This document shows, in pieces, positions 8,071 to 16,646 of a stretch of DNA of 64,000 nt. The stretch spans positions 62,001-126,000 of the forward strand of contig NZ_CP024621.1 of NCBI RefSeq assembly GCF_009846525.1. The letters are read 5' to 3'. Source of the stretch: Halomonas meridiana. Its GTDB lineage: Bacteria; Pseudomonadota; Gammaproteobacteria; Pseudomonadales; Halomonadaceae. The first letter of the stretch is position 1. The number at the start of each line of letters is the position of its first letter. The notes beneath the pieces are model-generated. The model was not told where the DNA came from. It saw nothing but the letters and a program-made list of their open reading frames with translations, and did not search any database. Both the position numbers and the translations under genes were made by a program.

Positions 8071-9411
8071 ATGAGTGAAACGCTAGAGCGCTGGGGGTCG
8101 AAACGGGCCTTTATCTTGGCGGTAACAGGTGCTGCGGTTGGGCTGGGTAATATTTGGCGCTTTCCCTATGTGGCGGGGGAGAACGGCGGTGCTGCTTTCC
8201 TGTTGATTTACGTAGCGTTCGTGCTGCTGTTAGGTATTCCCGTGATGATGGCGGAAATCCTGATTGGGCGTGCAGGGCGGCGTGGGCCGATGCAGGCGCT
8301 CGGCGTGCTGGCGTCAGAAGCCGGGGCTTCCCGCCATTGGCGCTGGTTGGGGCTGTTTGGCGCGTTCACCGTGTTCTGTATTTTGTCGTTTTACTCGGTG
8401 GTCTCCGGCTGGTCGATTGAGTTTTTAGTGGCCTCGGTGAACGGCAATTTTGACGGTGCCAGCGCTGCCGAGATCGGCGCGGGGTTCGACGCGTTTCTGG
8501 CGAACCCTGGGCTGCTGATCTTCAACCACTCGCTGTTCCTCTTCATGACCATGACGGTGGTGGCAGCCGGGGTGGCCAAAGGGCTCGAGCGGCTCAACAA
8601 CCTGCTGATGCCGCTGCTTTACGGGTTGCTGCTGCTATTAGCTATTTATGCCACTACTACGTCGGGCTTTGGTACCGCGCTGTCGTGGCTCTTTCTGCCC
8701 TCCTTCGAGGACGTGACGCCTACTGTCGTGTTACATGCCATGGGCCATGCCTTCTTTACGCTGGCAGTCGGTGCCTGTGCGCTGATGGCGTACGGGGCTT
8801 ACATGCCCGATGAGCAGAGCCTGCCAAAGGCGGCCTTTGCCGTGGCGGTGCTGGACATTAGCGTGGCGCTGCTGGCAGGCATTGCGATTTTCTCGGTGGT
8901 GTTTGCCCAGGGCATGGACCCCGCCGATGGACCAGGACTCATGTTCGTGACGCTGCCCATCGCTTTTTCCGAGCTGCCCTGGGGCTCACTCTGGCTCAGC
9001 GTATTTTTCCTGCTGCTGCTGCTGGCCACCTGGACCTCGGCGATTAACCTTGCCGAGCCGATGGTGGCCACGCTGCAGGGGCTGGGCTGGCGGCGCAGTC
9101 TTTCGACCGCCGTGGTGGCGATCAGCGTCTGGCTTCTGGGCCTGCTATCGGCGTTCTCGTTCTCGACGCTGGCCGAGTTTAGGCCGCTGTTTGGGCGTAA
9201 CGTGTTCGAACTGGTGAGCAGTATTCCGCCCGATATTTTCCTGCCCTTGGGTGGTTTGCTGATTGCTACCTTTGCCGCTTGGGTGATGCCGCAAGCGCTG
9301 GTCGTGAAAGCGCTGGGCGTGGGCGATGGTGGCTATGTCATGTGGCGTAATATCGTTCGCTGGGTCTCGATTCCATTGACGTTTATTGTTCTACTCGGCG
9401 GGTTGCTATAG
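8071..9411 (+). CDS. Sodium-dependent transporter, NSS/SNF family
   Basis: A 446-residue membrane protein with about 11 predicted spans. The N-terminal signature GAAVGLGNIWRFPYVAGENGG contains the sodium- and substrate-binding unwound helix of LeuT-fold NSS carriers. The charged start MSETLERWGSKRAF is typical of the bacterial group (MhsT/Tyt1-like). These carriers import amino acids with Na+, which suits a halophile that maintains a sodium gradient. The ATG has an AGGAG-type site (GGCAGGAGC) 6-9 bases upstream. It is followed 52 bases later by the carbonic anhydrase gene on the same strand. The exact amino acid transported cannot be told. Confidence 0.92.
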   Translation: MSETLERWGSKRAFILAVTGAAVGLGNIWRFPYVAGENGGAAFLLIYVAFVLLLGIPVMMAEILIGRAGRRGPMQALGVLASEAGASRHWRWLGLFGAFTVFCILSFYSVVSGWSIEFLVASVNGNFDGASAAEIGAGFDAFLANPGLLIFNHSLFLFMTMTVVAAGVAKGLERLNNLLMPLLYGLLLLLAIYATTTSGFGTALSWLFLPSFEDVTPTVVLHAMGHAFFTLAVGACALMAYGAYMPDEQSLPKAAFAVAVLDISVALLAGIAIFSVVFAQGMDPADGPGLMFVTLPIAFSELPWGSLWLSVFFLLLLLATWTSAINLAEPMVATLQGLGWRRSLSTAVVAISVWLLGLLSAFSFSTLAEFRPLFGRNVFELVSSIPPDIFLPLGGLLIATFAAWVMPQALVVKALGVGDGGYVMWRNIVRWVSIPLTFIVLLGGLL

Positions 9412-9463
9412 TGATGTCATCCCGCGTCGTCACGAAACGCAAAACGCTTTAGAGGAGTGTGCC

Positions 9464-10015
9464 ATGAGCAGTGCCCTACGAACGTATCAAGGCGTCTCGC
9501 CGCAGTTGGGTGAGCGTGTCTACATTGATCCCGCCAGCGTGGTGATTGGCAATGTCACGCTCGGCGATGACTGCTCGGTCTGGCCCATGACGGTGATTCG
9601 TGGCGATATGCACCGCATTACCATCGGCGCGCGTACCAGCGTTCAAGATGGCAGCGTGCTGCACATCACTCACGCGAGTGACTTTAACCCCGACGGCTTT
9701 CCGCTCACCATTGGCGAGGATGTCACCATTGGCCATAAGGCCATCCTGCATGGCTGCACGCTAGGTAGCCGTATCTTGGTGGGCATGGGAGCGATCGTCA
9801 TGGACGGTGCCGTGGTGGAAGATGAGGTGATCATTGCCGCTGGCGCCGTGGTGACGCCCGGGAAGCGGCTGGAGAGCGGCTATGTTTACGCAGGCAACCC
9901 GGCAAAGGCGCTGCGCCCGCTCAAGGAGAAAGAGCGCGCGTTCTTTCCCTATACCGCTGGCAATTACGTGAAGTTAAAAGATCAGTTTCTCGGCGATGCC
10001 GAAAGCGGTCGCTAA
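9464..10015 (+). CDS. Gamma-class carbonic anhydrase-like protein (YrdA type)
   Basis: A 183-residue left-handed beta-helix protein made of hexapeptide repeats (from about residue 25 to 150, e.g. VVIGNVTLGDDCSVWPMTVI). Histidines in positions matching the zinc ligands of gamma-carbonic anhydrases are seen in HITHAS and in IGHKAILHGC. The C-terminal helix (KEKERAFFPYTAGNYVKL) is usual for the family. Start ATG 9464 has AGAGGAG 6 bases before it. Proteins of this type either hydrate CO2 or act as acyltransferase-like relatives; activity is not proven for YrdA members. Confidence 0.9.
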   Translation: MSSALRTYQGVSPQLGERVYIDPASVVIGNVTLGDDCSVWPMTVIRGDMHRITIGARTSVQDGSVLHITHASDFNPDGFPLTIGEDVTIGHKAILHGCTLGSRILVGMGAIVMDGAVVEDEVIIAAGAVVTPGKRLESGYVYAGNPAKALRPLKEKERAFFPYTAGNYVKLKDQFLGDAESGR

Positions 10016-10070
10016 GCGCTTGCCCTACCACTCTTTTTTCTAACATAGCCATGTTGCACGCTCTAAAAAT

Positions 10071-10086
10071 CTGGTAATTTATCCAG
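10071..10086. promoter_or_regulatory. LexA-type SOS box before the YdjM-like gene
   Basis: CTGGTAATTTATCCAG keeps the CTG-N10-CAG core of the gammaproteobacterial LexA operator with an AT-rich centre, and its right half (TTTATCCAG) matches the operator half-site known from E. coli uvrB. It is 20 bases before the ATG of the YdjM-family gene, whose E. coli member is LexA-controlled. Confidence 0.6.
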
Positions 10087-10105
10087 TTTTCCAGGGTGCC
10101 GCGAC

Positions 10106-10777
10106 ATGGCTAATTTTCGCACGCATATTACGGTAGCAGCAGCGGGCGGCACGCTAATGGCCTACGTTGGCTGGCAGGCCCAGTGGTGGGGAGCGCCGCA
10201 AGCGCTGCTGGTCATTGCTTTGGTGGCCTTTGGCGGCATTCTGCCCGATATCGACGCCGATCGGTCCCGCTCTATCCGCCTGATTTTCAATCTATTATCC
10301 GTTCCGTCACTGGTGCTGGGCGTGCTGCTGCTCCAACCCTGGCTGACGCCTGGGTTGCTGCTGGTGGCCTGCGGGGGCATCTACTTTTCGGTGCGCTATT
10401 TAGCAGCGGTGCTGTTTTCGCGCCTGACCGTGCACCGTGGCATCTGGCATTCGCTGATGGCCGCCGGGCTTTGCGCGCTGGCCACCGCTGCCATTAGCTA
10501 CCATTTATTGGTGCAGCCGGCTTGGCTGGCGTGGTCCCACGGGGCGGCGGTGCTGCTCGGCTTCATCATCCATCTGAGCCTGGACGAGCTGTTTAGCGTC
10601 GACTTGGAGGGCGCGCGGTTGAAGCGCTCGTTCGGTACGGCGCTGAAACTGGGCGATAGTCGCCGCCCGCTCTCTAACCTACTGATGCTGATTGCCCTGC
10701 TGGTGCTGGTGCCCTGGGTGCCCCCGTGGGGGGTGCTGCTGGAGCTCTTTCATCAAGGCTCACTGCTGTGGCGATAG
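10106..10777 (+). CDS. YdjM/YbcI-family membrane-bound metal-dependent hydrolase
   Basis: A 223-residue inner-membrane protein of the PF04307 type. Putative metal ligands are visible in order: FRTH near residues 4-7, the acidic motif GGILPDIDADRSR, TVHRGIWHS in the middle, and HLSLDELF late. About four to five hydrophobic spans lie between them. E. coli YdjM is a LexA-regulated inner-membrane protein of unknown substrate, and an SOS-type box precedes this gene as well. The 3' end overlaps the convergent dctD-like gene by 25 bases. The upstream ribosome site (AGGGTG) is only moderate. No biochemical role can be assigned. Confidence 0.85.
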   Translation: MANFRTHITVAAAGGTLMAYVGWQAQWWGAPQALLVIALVAFGGILPDIDADRSRSIRLIFNLLSVPSLVLGVLLLQPWLTPGLLLVACGGIYFSVRYLAAVLFSRLTVHRGIWHSLMAAGLCALATAAISYHLLVQPAWLAWSHGAAVLLGFIIHLSLDELFSVDLEGARLKRSFGTALKLGDSRRPLSNLLMLIALLVLVPWVPPWGVLLELFHQGSLLWR

Positions 10778-12135
10778 TCGTCGGCGCTGAGGCCATGCTT
10801 CTTTAGCTTGTCGTAAAAGGTTTTGCGGGGAATCCCCAGATGGCGACAAACATCGGTCACGCGGCCATGGTGGCGGGCCAGGGACTGGCTGATCAGACTC
10901 TTCTCGAATAGCTCTACCTGACGCGGCAGCGTGGGTTCTTGCGTATCTGCGGCAACCCCCTCCAGAAGGACATCCAGGCGGTAGTCGAACGCCGCGCCTA
11001 ACAGTACATAGCGTTCTGCTAAATTACGCAGCTCGCGAACGTTGCCGGGCCAGTCGTGGGCCAGCAGCGCGGCCACGGCATGGCTATCCAGGGTCGGTGC
11101 TTCCAGGCCGCTGCGGTTGGCGGCGACCACGGCAAAGTGTTGGAAGAGCAGCGGGATATCTTCCCGCCTTTCCCGTAGGGCTGGCAGCGGGAGCGTCACC
11201 ACATTGAGCCGGTAATAAAGATCTTCGCGAAAGCGCCCCTCGTCAGCGGCGACTTTCAGGTCCACTTTGGTAGCGGCGATAACGCGAATATTGAGCGGCA
11301 CCGCTTCGTTGGCCCCTAGGCGCTCCACGCTGCGCTCTTGAAGCACGCGCAGCAGCTTCACCTGTAGAGCCAACGGCATCGACTCGATCTCGTCTAAAAA
11401 GACCGTGCCGCCGTTGGCGTGCTCGAATTTGCCAATGCGCCGTTCGACTGCGCCGGTAAAGGCGCCTTTTTCATGGCCAAACAGCTCGGACTCGATGGTG
11501 TTTTCCGGCACCGCGCCGCAGTTGATGGCCATGAAGGGGCTGTTACGCCGGGCACTGCGCTCGTGAATGGCCCGGGCGACGAGGTCTTTGCCGGTGCCCG
11601 TTTCGCCAAACAGCAGCACGTCGGCTTCCACCTGGCTGATGCGCTGGATCATGGCGGCAAGCCGTGAGATCACTGGCGTTCGCCCAACCAGGCGCGGGCC
11701 CAGCGCGGCTTGCTGCACCTCTAGCTCGGCTTTCAAGCGCAGGTTTTCGAGGCTTAGCTGGCGCTTTTCGATGCCACGCCTCACCACATCCAGCAGCTGG
11801 TCGCCCGCGAAGGGTTTTTCCAGAAAGTCCCAGGCTCCTGCCCGCATCGCCTCTACCGCAGTGGAGATATCGCCATGGCCGGTAATCAGAATGATCGGCA
11901 GCGTGGCATCGCGGCTATGCAGTTCATGCAGCAGCGCCATGCCGTCCATGCCAGGCATGCGTATATCGCTGACGATGACGCCGGGAAAGTCGGGTGGCAA
12001 AGCGGCCAGCGCCTGTTCGGCGGACTCGAAGCAGTGGGGCGTATAGCCCGCGAGTTCTAAGGTTTGGCTGGCGGTGATGCGAAGATGCGGCTCGTCGTCG
12101 ATCACCATGACCGGCAGTGTCGACGGCTCATGCAT
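10753..12135 (-). CDS. dctD: Sigma-54-dependent response regulator, DctD-like
   Basis: 460 residues in three domains. The receiver (1-120) has acid pocket D13-D14, phospho-acceptor D57 and K107. The AAA+ sigma-54 activator domain (about 148-380) has Walker A GETGTGKD and the GAFTGA loop near 224-229 that contacts sigma-54. The C-terminal Fis-type helix-turn-helix contains VTDVCRHLGIPRKTFYDKL. Phosphorylated by the DctB-like kinase encoded upstream, it would switch on sigma-54 promoters. ATG 12135 is chosen for its AGGAG site and overlaps the kinase stop (ATGCATGA), implying translational coupling. A likely target is the TRAP promoter at 5313-5328. NtrC-like alternatives are less likely given the partner. 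Confidence 0.85.
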   Translation of the reverse strand: MHEPSTLPVMVIDDEPHLRITASQTLELAGYTPHCFESAEQALAALPPDFPGVIVSDIRMPGMDGMALLHELHSRDATLPIILITGHGDISTAVEAMRAGAWDFLEKPFAGDQLLDVVRRGIEKRQLSLENLRLKAELEVQQAALGPRLVGRTPVISRLAAMIQRISQVEADVLLFGETGTGKDLVARAIHERSARRNSPFMAINCGAVPENTIESELFGHEKGAFTGAVERRIGKFEHANGGTVFLDEIESMPLALQVKLLRVLQERSVERLGANEAVPLNIRVIAATKVDLKVAADEGRFREDLYYRLNVVTLPLPALRERREDIPLLFQHFAVVAANRSGLEAPTLDSHAVAALLAHDWPGNVRELRNLAERYVLLGAAFDYRLDVLLEGVAADTQEPTLPRQVELFEKSLISQSLARHHGRVTDVCRHLGIPRKTFYDKLKKHGLSADDYRHSSEP

Positions 12136-14041
12136 GGGATGGGTTCTCCTGTTCATGGCGGGAGGGGGAAGGCGCTGGCGAGCGTGGCAGGGTTACCGTA
12201 AAACAGGCACCGCCATTGGCCAGATTGTTGGCCTGTAGCTTGCCTCCCAGGTCTTCCATAATACGCGAGGAGATCGAGAGTCCTAGCCCTAATCCGCTGC
12301 CCGGTGCTTTGGTGGTAAAAAAGGGCTCAAAAATGTGTCCCAGATGATCCGTTGCAATGCCTGGGCCATTGTCTGCCACGCTGATGACCACGTAGTGATC
12401 GTCTACGTGGGTGCTAAGCGTGAGCACAGGCGCTTCGATCTCCTTCATGGCCTGAACCGCGTTACCGATCAGATTCACCAGCACCTGCTCCAGGCGCACC
12501 AGGTCGCCCTCTACCCAGAGGGTCTCTTCCGGCCACTGCTGGACGACGTGGATGCCGTCATCGCGAAGGCGGCTATGGAACAGCCGCAGGGCGTACTCGA
12601 TGCACGCCTGTACCGAAATCGTTTCCTGGCGCTCGCTGCTCTTGCGGGAGAACTGGCGCAACTGGGCGCTAATGTCGGCCATGCGCTCGGTGAGTTCGAC
12701 AATGTGCGCCAAGTTGGCGTCGGCGCGTTCGATCCGTGCCAGTTCGATGAAACGGCGAGCGTTTTCCGCATAGGCGCGAATGGCGGCCAGGGGCTGGTTG
12801 AGTTCGTGATTGATGCCTGCTGCCAGTTGCCCTAGCACGGCGAGCTTGGCAGCTTGAATCAGTTCGTTCTGGGTTTGGCGTAGGTTGGCCTCTGCCCGTC
12901 GCCGCTCTTCGATCTCATCGGAGAGGCGCTGGTTGCTGGCGACTAAGTCGCGGGTACGACGCTCGACGCTGACTTCGAGCTCATCGCGCACGCGGGCGAG
13001 CGTTTGGCGCTCCCGCTCGGCAAAGGCTTCGCGCTCTCGGCGCAGTCGGAGACGTTGCCAGCCAATGCCGCCCGCCAGGGCGATGACGCCGTAAAGTCCG
13101 CCCGCCATCAGGGCGGCAATCCACTGGGCGTTCATGACCGGCGTCAGCGGCTTGAGAATATGCATTTGCCAGCCAAACTCGGGGATGGGGCGCGTCAGGC
13201 TCAAATAGCGCCCGCCGCTTAGCGGGCCATGGGCAAAGCTCACAAGGTAACTGCCGGGCCCGTAGGGGGTATCTAGTTGAATGCCGGACGGCGTGAGCGG
13301 CTCCATGGCATAGCGGCGGGTGTCACGGAGCGCGTCACGCTGTTCGTCGCTCAGCGGATAGAGAGCGTTCATACGCAGTTCGGGGTGGCTGGCCATGAAG
13401 ATGATATTGTCGCTGTCGGTGACGAACAGCTCGGCGTCCTGTTCGGCCCAGCTCTCTTCGACATCATCGAGCAGCACTTTGACGACGATCACGCCATCGG
13501 GCTTGGCATCGGGAGAGGTATCGTCCAACCATACCGGTGAGGAGAAGTAGTAGCCGCGCTCCAGGGACTTGATACCTAGCCCGAAAAACCGTCCCTGGCC
13601 GCCTGCGATGGCATCCGAGTAGTAGCTACGGAAGGCATAGTTCTGGCCAATGAAGGTGTTCGGACGATGCCAGTTGCTGGCGGCAATGGTGTTGGCATCG
13701 CGATCCAGCAGGTACACGTCCGAGACGCCTGAGGTGAAGCGAAAGCGATCCAGCAGCAGGTTGAGCGGCATAGGGTCTTGGCTATCAGGAGAGTCCAAAA
13801 AGCGCTGAACGCCTTCCCGAGTGGCTAGCATTTGTGGCAGGTAGTCGTAGCGCAGCAGATAGCCGTTCAAGTTGGCGGCTGAGAGACGTAGCTCGTTCTC
13901 GGCGTCATCCTGCAGATTCGACAGCGCCTGTTCACGGGCGAGCTGGGCCGCCTGCCACATGCACAGCAATAGCCCCACAGGAATGGCGATCAGCCATAGC
14001 CGACGCCAGCGCCGCGCGGTAGGACTGAGGTGATTGCTCAT
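12128..14041 (-). CDS. dctB: DctB-like membrane sensor histidine kinase
   Basis: 637 residues. A span at about 14-32 leads to a periplasmic double-Cache-like domain (about 35-300, with YLLDRDANTIAASNW and GRFFGLGIKSLERGYYFS, typical of DctB dicarboxylate sensors). A second span near 310-330 is followed by a charged coiled coil (about 335-395). The phospho-acceptor is H412 in INHELNQPLAAIRAYA. ATPase boxes are N (LVNLIGNAVQAM), G1 (VADNGPGI) and G2 (GSGLGLGLSI). It senses a small organic acid outside the cell and phosphorylates the DctD-like regulator. Its start overlaps the lldR stop by four bases (ATGA), and its stop overlaps dctD. The ligand might be a C4-dicarboxylate or a related acid such as lactate. 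Confidence 0.88.
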   Translation of the reverse strand: MSNHLSPTARRWRRLWLIAIPVGLLLCMWQAAQLAREQALSNLQDDAENELRLSAANLNGYLLRYDYLPQMLATREGVQRFLDSPDSQDPMPLNLLLDRFRFTSGVSDVYLLDRDANTIAASNWHRPNTFIGQNYAFRSYYSDAIAGGQGRFFGLGIKSLERGYYFSSPVWLDDTSPDAKPDGVIVVKVLLDDVEESWAEQDAELFVTDSDNIIFMASHPELRMNALYPLSDEQRDALRDTRRYAMEPLTPSGIQLDTPYGPGSYLVSFAHGPLSGGRYLSLTRPIPEFGWQMHILKPLTPVMNAQWIAALMAGGLYGVIALAGGIGWQRLRLRREREAFAERERQTLARVRDELEVSVERRTRDLVASNQRLSDEIEERRRAEANLRQTQNELIQAAKLAVLGQLAAGINHELNQPLAAIRAYAENARRFIELARIERADANLAHIVELTERMADISAQLRQFSRKSSERQETISVQACIEYALRLFHSRLRDDGIHVVQQWPEETLWVEGDLVRLEQVLVNLIGNAVQAMKEIEAPVLTLSTHVDDHYVVISVADNGPGIATDHLGHIFEPFFTTKAPGSGLGLGLSISSRIMEDLGGKLQANNLANGGACFTVTLPRSPAPSPSRHEQENPSHA

Positions 14042-14808
14042 GCCGGACTGCTGGTGCCCTGGGCGCGGCGTAAGGCCCGCTGGGCGCGGGTTTCGGCTCT
14101 GGCCATCTCAAGCAGCCCCTCTTCCACATACACTAAGTGCTCGTGGGCGCGTGCTCGGGCGTCTTCCGCACGGCCTTCTAGGATGGCATCCAGCAAGGCG
14201 CGGTGCTGCTTCATGAGTTGGGTGCGAGAGTCGGGCTTGGCGAACAGATGGGCCAAGTTATCCACGATGCTCTGTTCGAGCAGGTGGAAAATGCCGCGAA
14301 TGGTGTGCAGCAGCAGCACGTTGTGCGCGGCTTCCGCGATGGCGAGATGAAAGGCTGCGTCTAGTTTTGCTTCCTGAGCCGGGTCGGCACCGACGAAGCC
14401 ACCATCGAGCTCCTCGAAGCGCTGAATGAGAACGGCTTTGTCGGCAGGCGTGGAGCGAAGGGCCGCGTAGTAGGCGGAAATGCCCTCCATGGCGTCACGG
14501 AATTCCAACAGATCCAAATGGAATTCGTTATGGCGCGAAAGCATTTCCAGCAGCGGATCGGTGTAACCGCTGTTCAGCGTTTCGTTCACGAACGTGCCGC
14601 CGCCCTGGCGGCTGGTGAGCAGGCCTCGGGCTGCCAGCTTTTGAATGGCCTCTCGCAGCGATGGGCGCGATACGCCGAAACGCTCGGCCAGCTCCCTTTC
14701 TGGGGGTAAACGCTGGCCGGGCTTGAGGCTGCCTTCCAAAATCATGGCTTCCAGGCGTTCCGTTATCACGTCGGCAAGGCGCTGTTGACGGAGCGGAGGG
14801 TAGGTCAT
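14038..14808 (-). CDS. lldR: FadR/GntR-family regulator, LldR/PdhR type
   Basis: 256 residues. The N-terminal winged helix (about 10-75) shows RLPPERELAERFGVSRPSLR and ends with the wing RQGGGTFV. The C-terminal FCD domain (about 95-225) has the metal/ligand histidines in FHLAIAEAAHN and KQHRALLDAI. Position next to divergent lldD, and two perfect ATTGGT-N3-ACCAAT operators in the shared intergenic region, support LldR, which represses lactate oxidation genes until L-lactate binds. PdhR uses the same operator core, so pyruvate is an alternative ligand. It overlaps the dctB-like gene by four bases, so the operon also carries the sigma-54 two-component pair. Confidence 0.85.
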   Translation of the reverse strand: MTYPPLRQQRLADVITERLEAMILEGSLKPGQRLPPERELAERFGVSRPSLREAIQKLAARGLLTSRQGGGTFVNETLNSGYTDPLLEMLSRHNEFHLDLLEFRDAMEGISAYYAALRSTPADKAVLIQRFEELDGGFVGADPAQEAKLDAAFHLAIAEAAHNVLLLHTIRGIFHLLEQSIVDNLAHLFAKPDSRTQLMKQHRALLDAILEGRAEDARARAHEHLVYVEEGLLEMARAETRAQRALRRAQGTSSPA

Positions 14809-14825
14809 CGATAAGTGCTCCCTTA

Positions 14826-14840
14826 ATTGGTAAGACCAAT
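14826..14840. promoter_or_regulatory. LldR/PdhR-type operator, lldR-proximal
   Basis: ATTGGTAAGACCAAT is a perfect 6-bp inverted repeat with a 3-base centre, matching the TTGGT-N3-ACCAA core of PdhR/LldR. It lies 17 bases upstream of the lldR start codon, so binding would block the lldR-dctB-dctD operon itself. The centre is 169 bases from the second copy, close to 16 helical turns. Confidence 0.8.
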
Positions 14841-14946
14841 AATAGGGCGTTTCAGAGGGCGACTCAAGCAGCGAATACCGTGTTCGCCAGAGATCGTGGC
14901 TAAACTAAGGTCTATAGCTCGGCTACCCGTCAGGTGGGATCTTCGT

Positions 14947-14975
14947 TTGACATGCCATCAGCTTGTCATTAACGT
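14947..14975 (+). promoter_or_regulatory. Candidate sigma-70 promoter for lldD
   Basis: TTGACA (14947-14952), a 17-base spacer and TAACGT (14970-14975). The -35 is perfect, the -10 weak. A start near 14982 would place the second operator at about +13 to +28, a simple roadblock position. The leader to the lldD ATG would be about 150 bases. Confidence 0.4.
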
Positions 14976-14994
14976 TACTAAACGTTGGTTGTCA

Positions 14995-15009
14995 ATTGGT
15001 ATGACCAAT
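14995..15009. promoter_or_regulatory. LldR/PdhR-type operator, lldD-proximal
   Basis: ATTGGTATGACCAAT, the same inverted repeat as at 14826-14840 with a different 3-base centre. It lies 122 bases before the lldD start and just downstream of a candidate promoter. Confidence 0.8.
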
Positions 15010-15131
15010 GCAAGCTGAATGGCAGGCGTATCGCTGTGTACGGTCAGTCGTAGTGTAAAGCCATCGCCAGCGATTTCGCGCCTACTCTTAGTGGCTACTT
15101 ACAATAACGTCTTCCGTGCATAGGGCCCGTC

Positions 15132-16295
15132 ATGATCATCTCTGCTTCAACGGATTACCGCCAGGCTGCCAAGCGCCGCCTTCCTCCCTTTCTCTTCCAT
15201 TATGCCGATGGCGGGTCGTATGCCGAGCATACGCTGCGTCGCAATGTCGATGATTTGCGCGATGTCGCGCTGCGTCAGCGTGTGCTTAAGGATATGTCGT
15301 CACTTTCACTGGAAACCGAGCTATTGGGTGAAAAGCTCGCCATGCCGCTCGCACTAGCTCCCGTTGGACTTGCGGGTATGTATGCTAGGCGTGGCGAAGT
15401 GCAGGCGGCGCGCGCAGCCACCAAGAAGGGGGTGCCGTTCACGCTCTCTACCGTGTCGGTATGCCCCATAGCGGAAGTCGCTGCCGCCGTGGAGCGTCCC
15501 ATCTGGTTTCAGCTCTACGTGCTAAAAGATCGTGGCTTCATGAAGCACGTGCTGGAGCGCGCGAAAGCTGCAGGTGTGAAAACGCTGATTTTCACCGTCG
15601 ATATGCCGGTGCCCGGCGCTCGCTATCGTGATGCCCACTCCGGTATGAGTGGTAAGCATGGCCCCATGAGGCGCATGCTTCAGGCAGCGCTGCATCCTCT
15701 ATGGGCATGGGACGTCGGCATTCATGGCCGCCCCCACGATCTGGGGAATGTGTCCGACTACCGAGGCAAGCCCACCGAGCTGGAAGACTACATTGCCTGG
15801 CTGGGTGATAACTTCGACCCGGCTATCTCCTGGAAAGATTTGGAGTGGATCCGTGAGTTCTGGGATGGCCCGATGATCATCAAAGGGATTTTAGACCCAG
15901 AAGATGCGAGAGATGCCGTGCGTTTTGGTGCCGATGGAATCGTGGTGTCGAATCATGGCGGCCGACAGTTGGATGGCGTGCCCTCTACCGCACGTGCGCT
16001 CCCTGCCATTGCAGATGCTGTCAAAGGTGACTTGGCCATTTTGGCTGACTCTGGCGTACGCAGCGGACTAGATGTAGTGCGAATGATTGCCATGGGTGCG
16101 GACACTGCGCTCATTGGTCGTGCTTTCATCTATGCACTGGCAACGGCGGGTGAAGCGGGGGTGGCCCACCTGCTCGACCTGTTCGAAAAAGAGATGAAGG
16201 TTGCCATGACCCTAACAGGCGCTCGTACGATTGCAGACTTAAACTCTGAATCGCTGGTATCTGAAGCGATGAGTACGCTGAATCATTCAGCTTAG
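15132..16295 (+). CDS. lldD: FMN-dependent L-lactate dehydrogenase
   Basis: A 387-residue enzyme of the alpha-hydroxy-acid oxidase family, near the 396 residues of E. coli LldD. The start [20 protein letters not shown] is typical. FMN-site residues appear in [15 protein letters not shown] and FQLYVLKDR; the loop with [13 protein letters not shown] and the catalytic histidine in [10 protein letters not shown] are present. It oxidises L-lactate to pyruvate at the inner face of the membrane and passes electrons to the respiratory chain. It is divergent from lldR, and both are probably controlled by the operators between them. No lactate permease gene (lldP) is next to it. The next feature is the rrn promoter region. 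Confidence 0.95.
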   Translation: MIISASTDYRQAAKRRLPPFLFHYADGGSYAEHTLRRNVDDLRDVALRQRVLKDMSSLSLETELLGEKLAMPLALAPVGLAGMYARRGEVQAARAATKKGVPFTLSTVSVCPIAEVAAAVERPIWFQLYVLKDRGFMKHVLERAKAAGVKTLIFTVDMPVPGARYRDAHSGMSGKHGPMRRMLQAALHPLWAWDVGIHGRPHDLGNVSDYRGKPTELEDYIAWLGDNFDPAISWKDLEWIREFWDGPMIIKGILDPEDARDAVRFGADGIVVSNHGGRQLDGVPSTARALPAIADAVKGDLAILADSGVRSGLDVVRMIAMGADTALIGRAFIYALATAGEAGVAHLLDLFEKEMKVAMTLTGARTIADLNSESLVSEAMSTLNHSA

Positions 16296-16362
16296 TAGAG
16301 TGGAGAGACACACAACGTTTCAGCTTAGCAGGGTCATGTTGGAGTTTTTTTACAAAACCCTC

Positions 16363-16391
16363 TTGCCAACCCGGCTTCGAATCCGTAAAGT
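16363..16391 (+). promoter_or_regulatory. Upstream rrn promoter
   Basis: TTGCCA (16363-16368), a 17-base spacer and TAAAGT (16386-16391), with an AT-rich block of seven T and TACAAAA just upstream like an UP element. Confidence 0.5.
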
Positions 16392-16519
16392 ACGCATCCG
16401 CTGCCGGGGACGCCAAGCGTTACCAGCGGTGCAAGAGGTTAAAAACCTCTGGTTTGTCAGGAAGTTAGCGCCGTCTCGTTATTGATTGGATCGCTCGCTT
16501 CACTCGCTGAAAACAGCGG

Positions 16520-16547
16520 TTGACAAACACCACGGAATGCGTAGAAT
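16520..16547 (+). promoter_or_regulatory. Main rrn promoter (P1-like)
   Basis: A perfect TTGACA (16520-16525), a 16-base spacer and TAGAAT (16542-16547), followed by a GC-containing discriminator (ACGCC). The 16-base spacer and GC-rich start region are typical of stringently controlled rRNA promoters. Confidence 0.75.
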
Positions 16548-16603
16548 ACGCCTTCCTCGCTGAGGCAACACGGTTCAGGTCATCGAGCCGGCACAGCGAA
16601 ACA

Positions 16604-16646
16604 GCTCTTTAACAATTTGATCAGGTAATTCATGTGGGCGCTTGCC
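16604..16646 (+). promoter_or_regulatory. boxA and 5' arm of the 16S processing stalk
   Basis: GCTCTTTAACA (16604-16614) matches the rRNA antitermination boxA. The following bases, beginning TGATCAGGTAATTCAT (16618-16633) and running into GCGCTTGCC, are complementary to 18341-18370 after the 16S gene, forming the RNase III stem. Confidence 0.85.
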
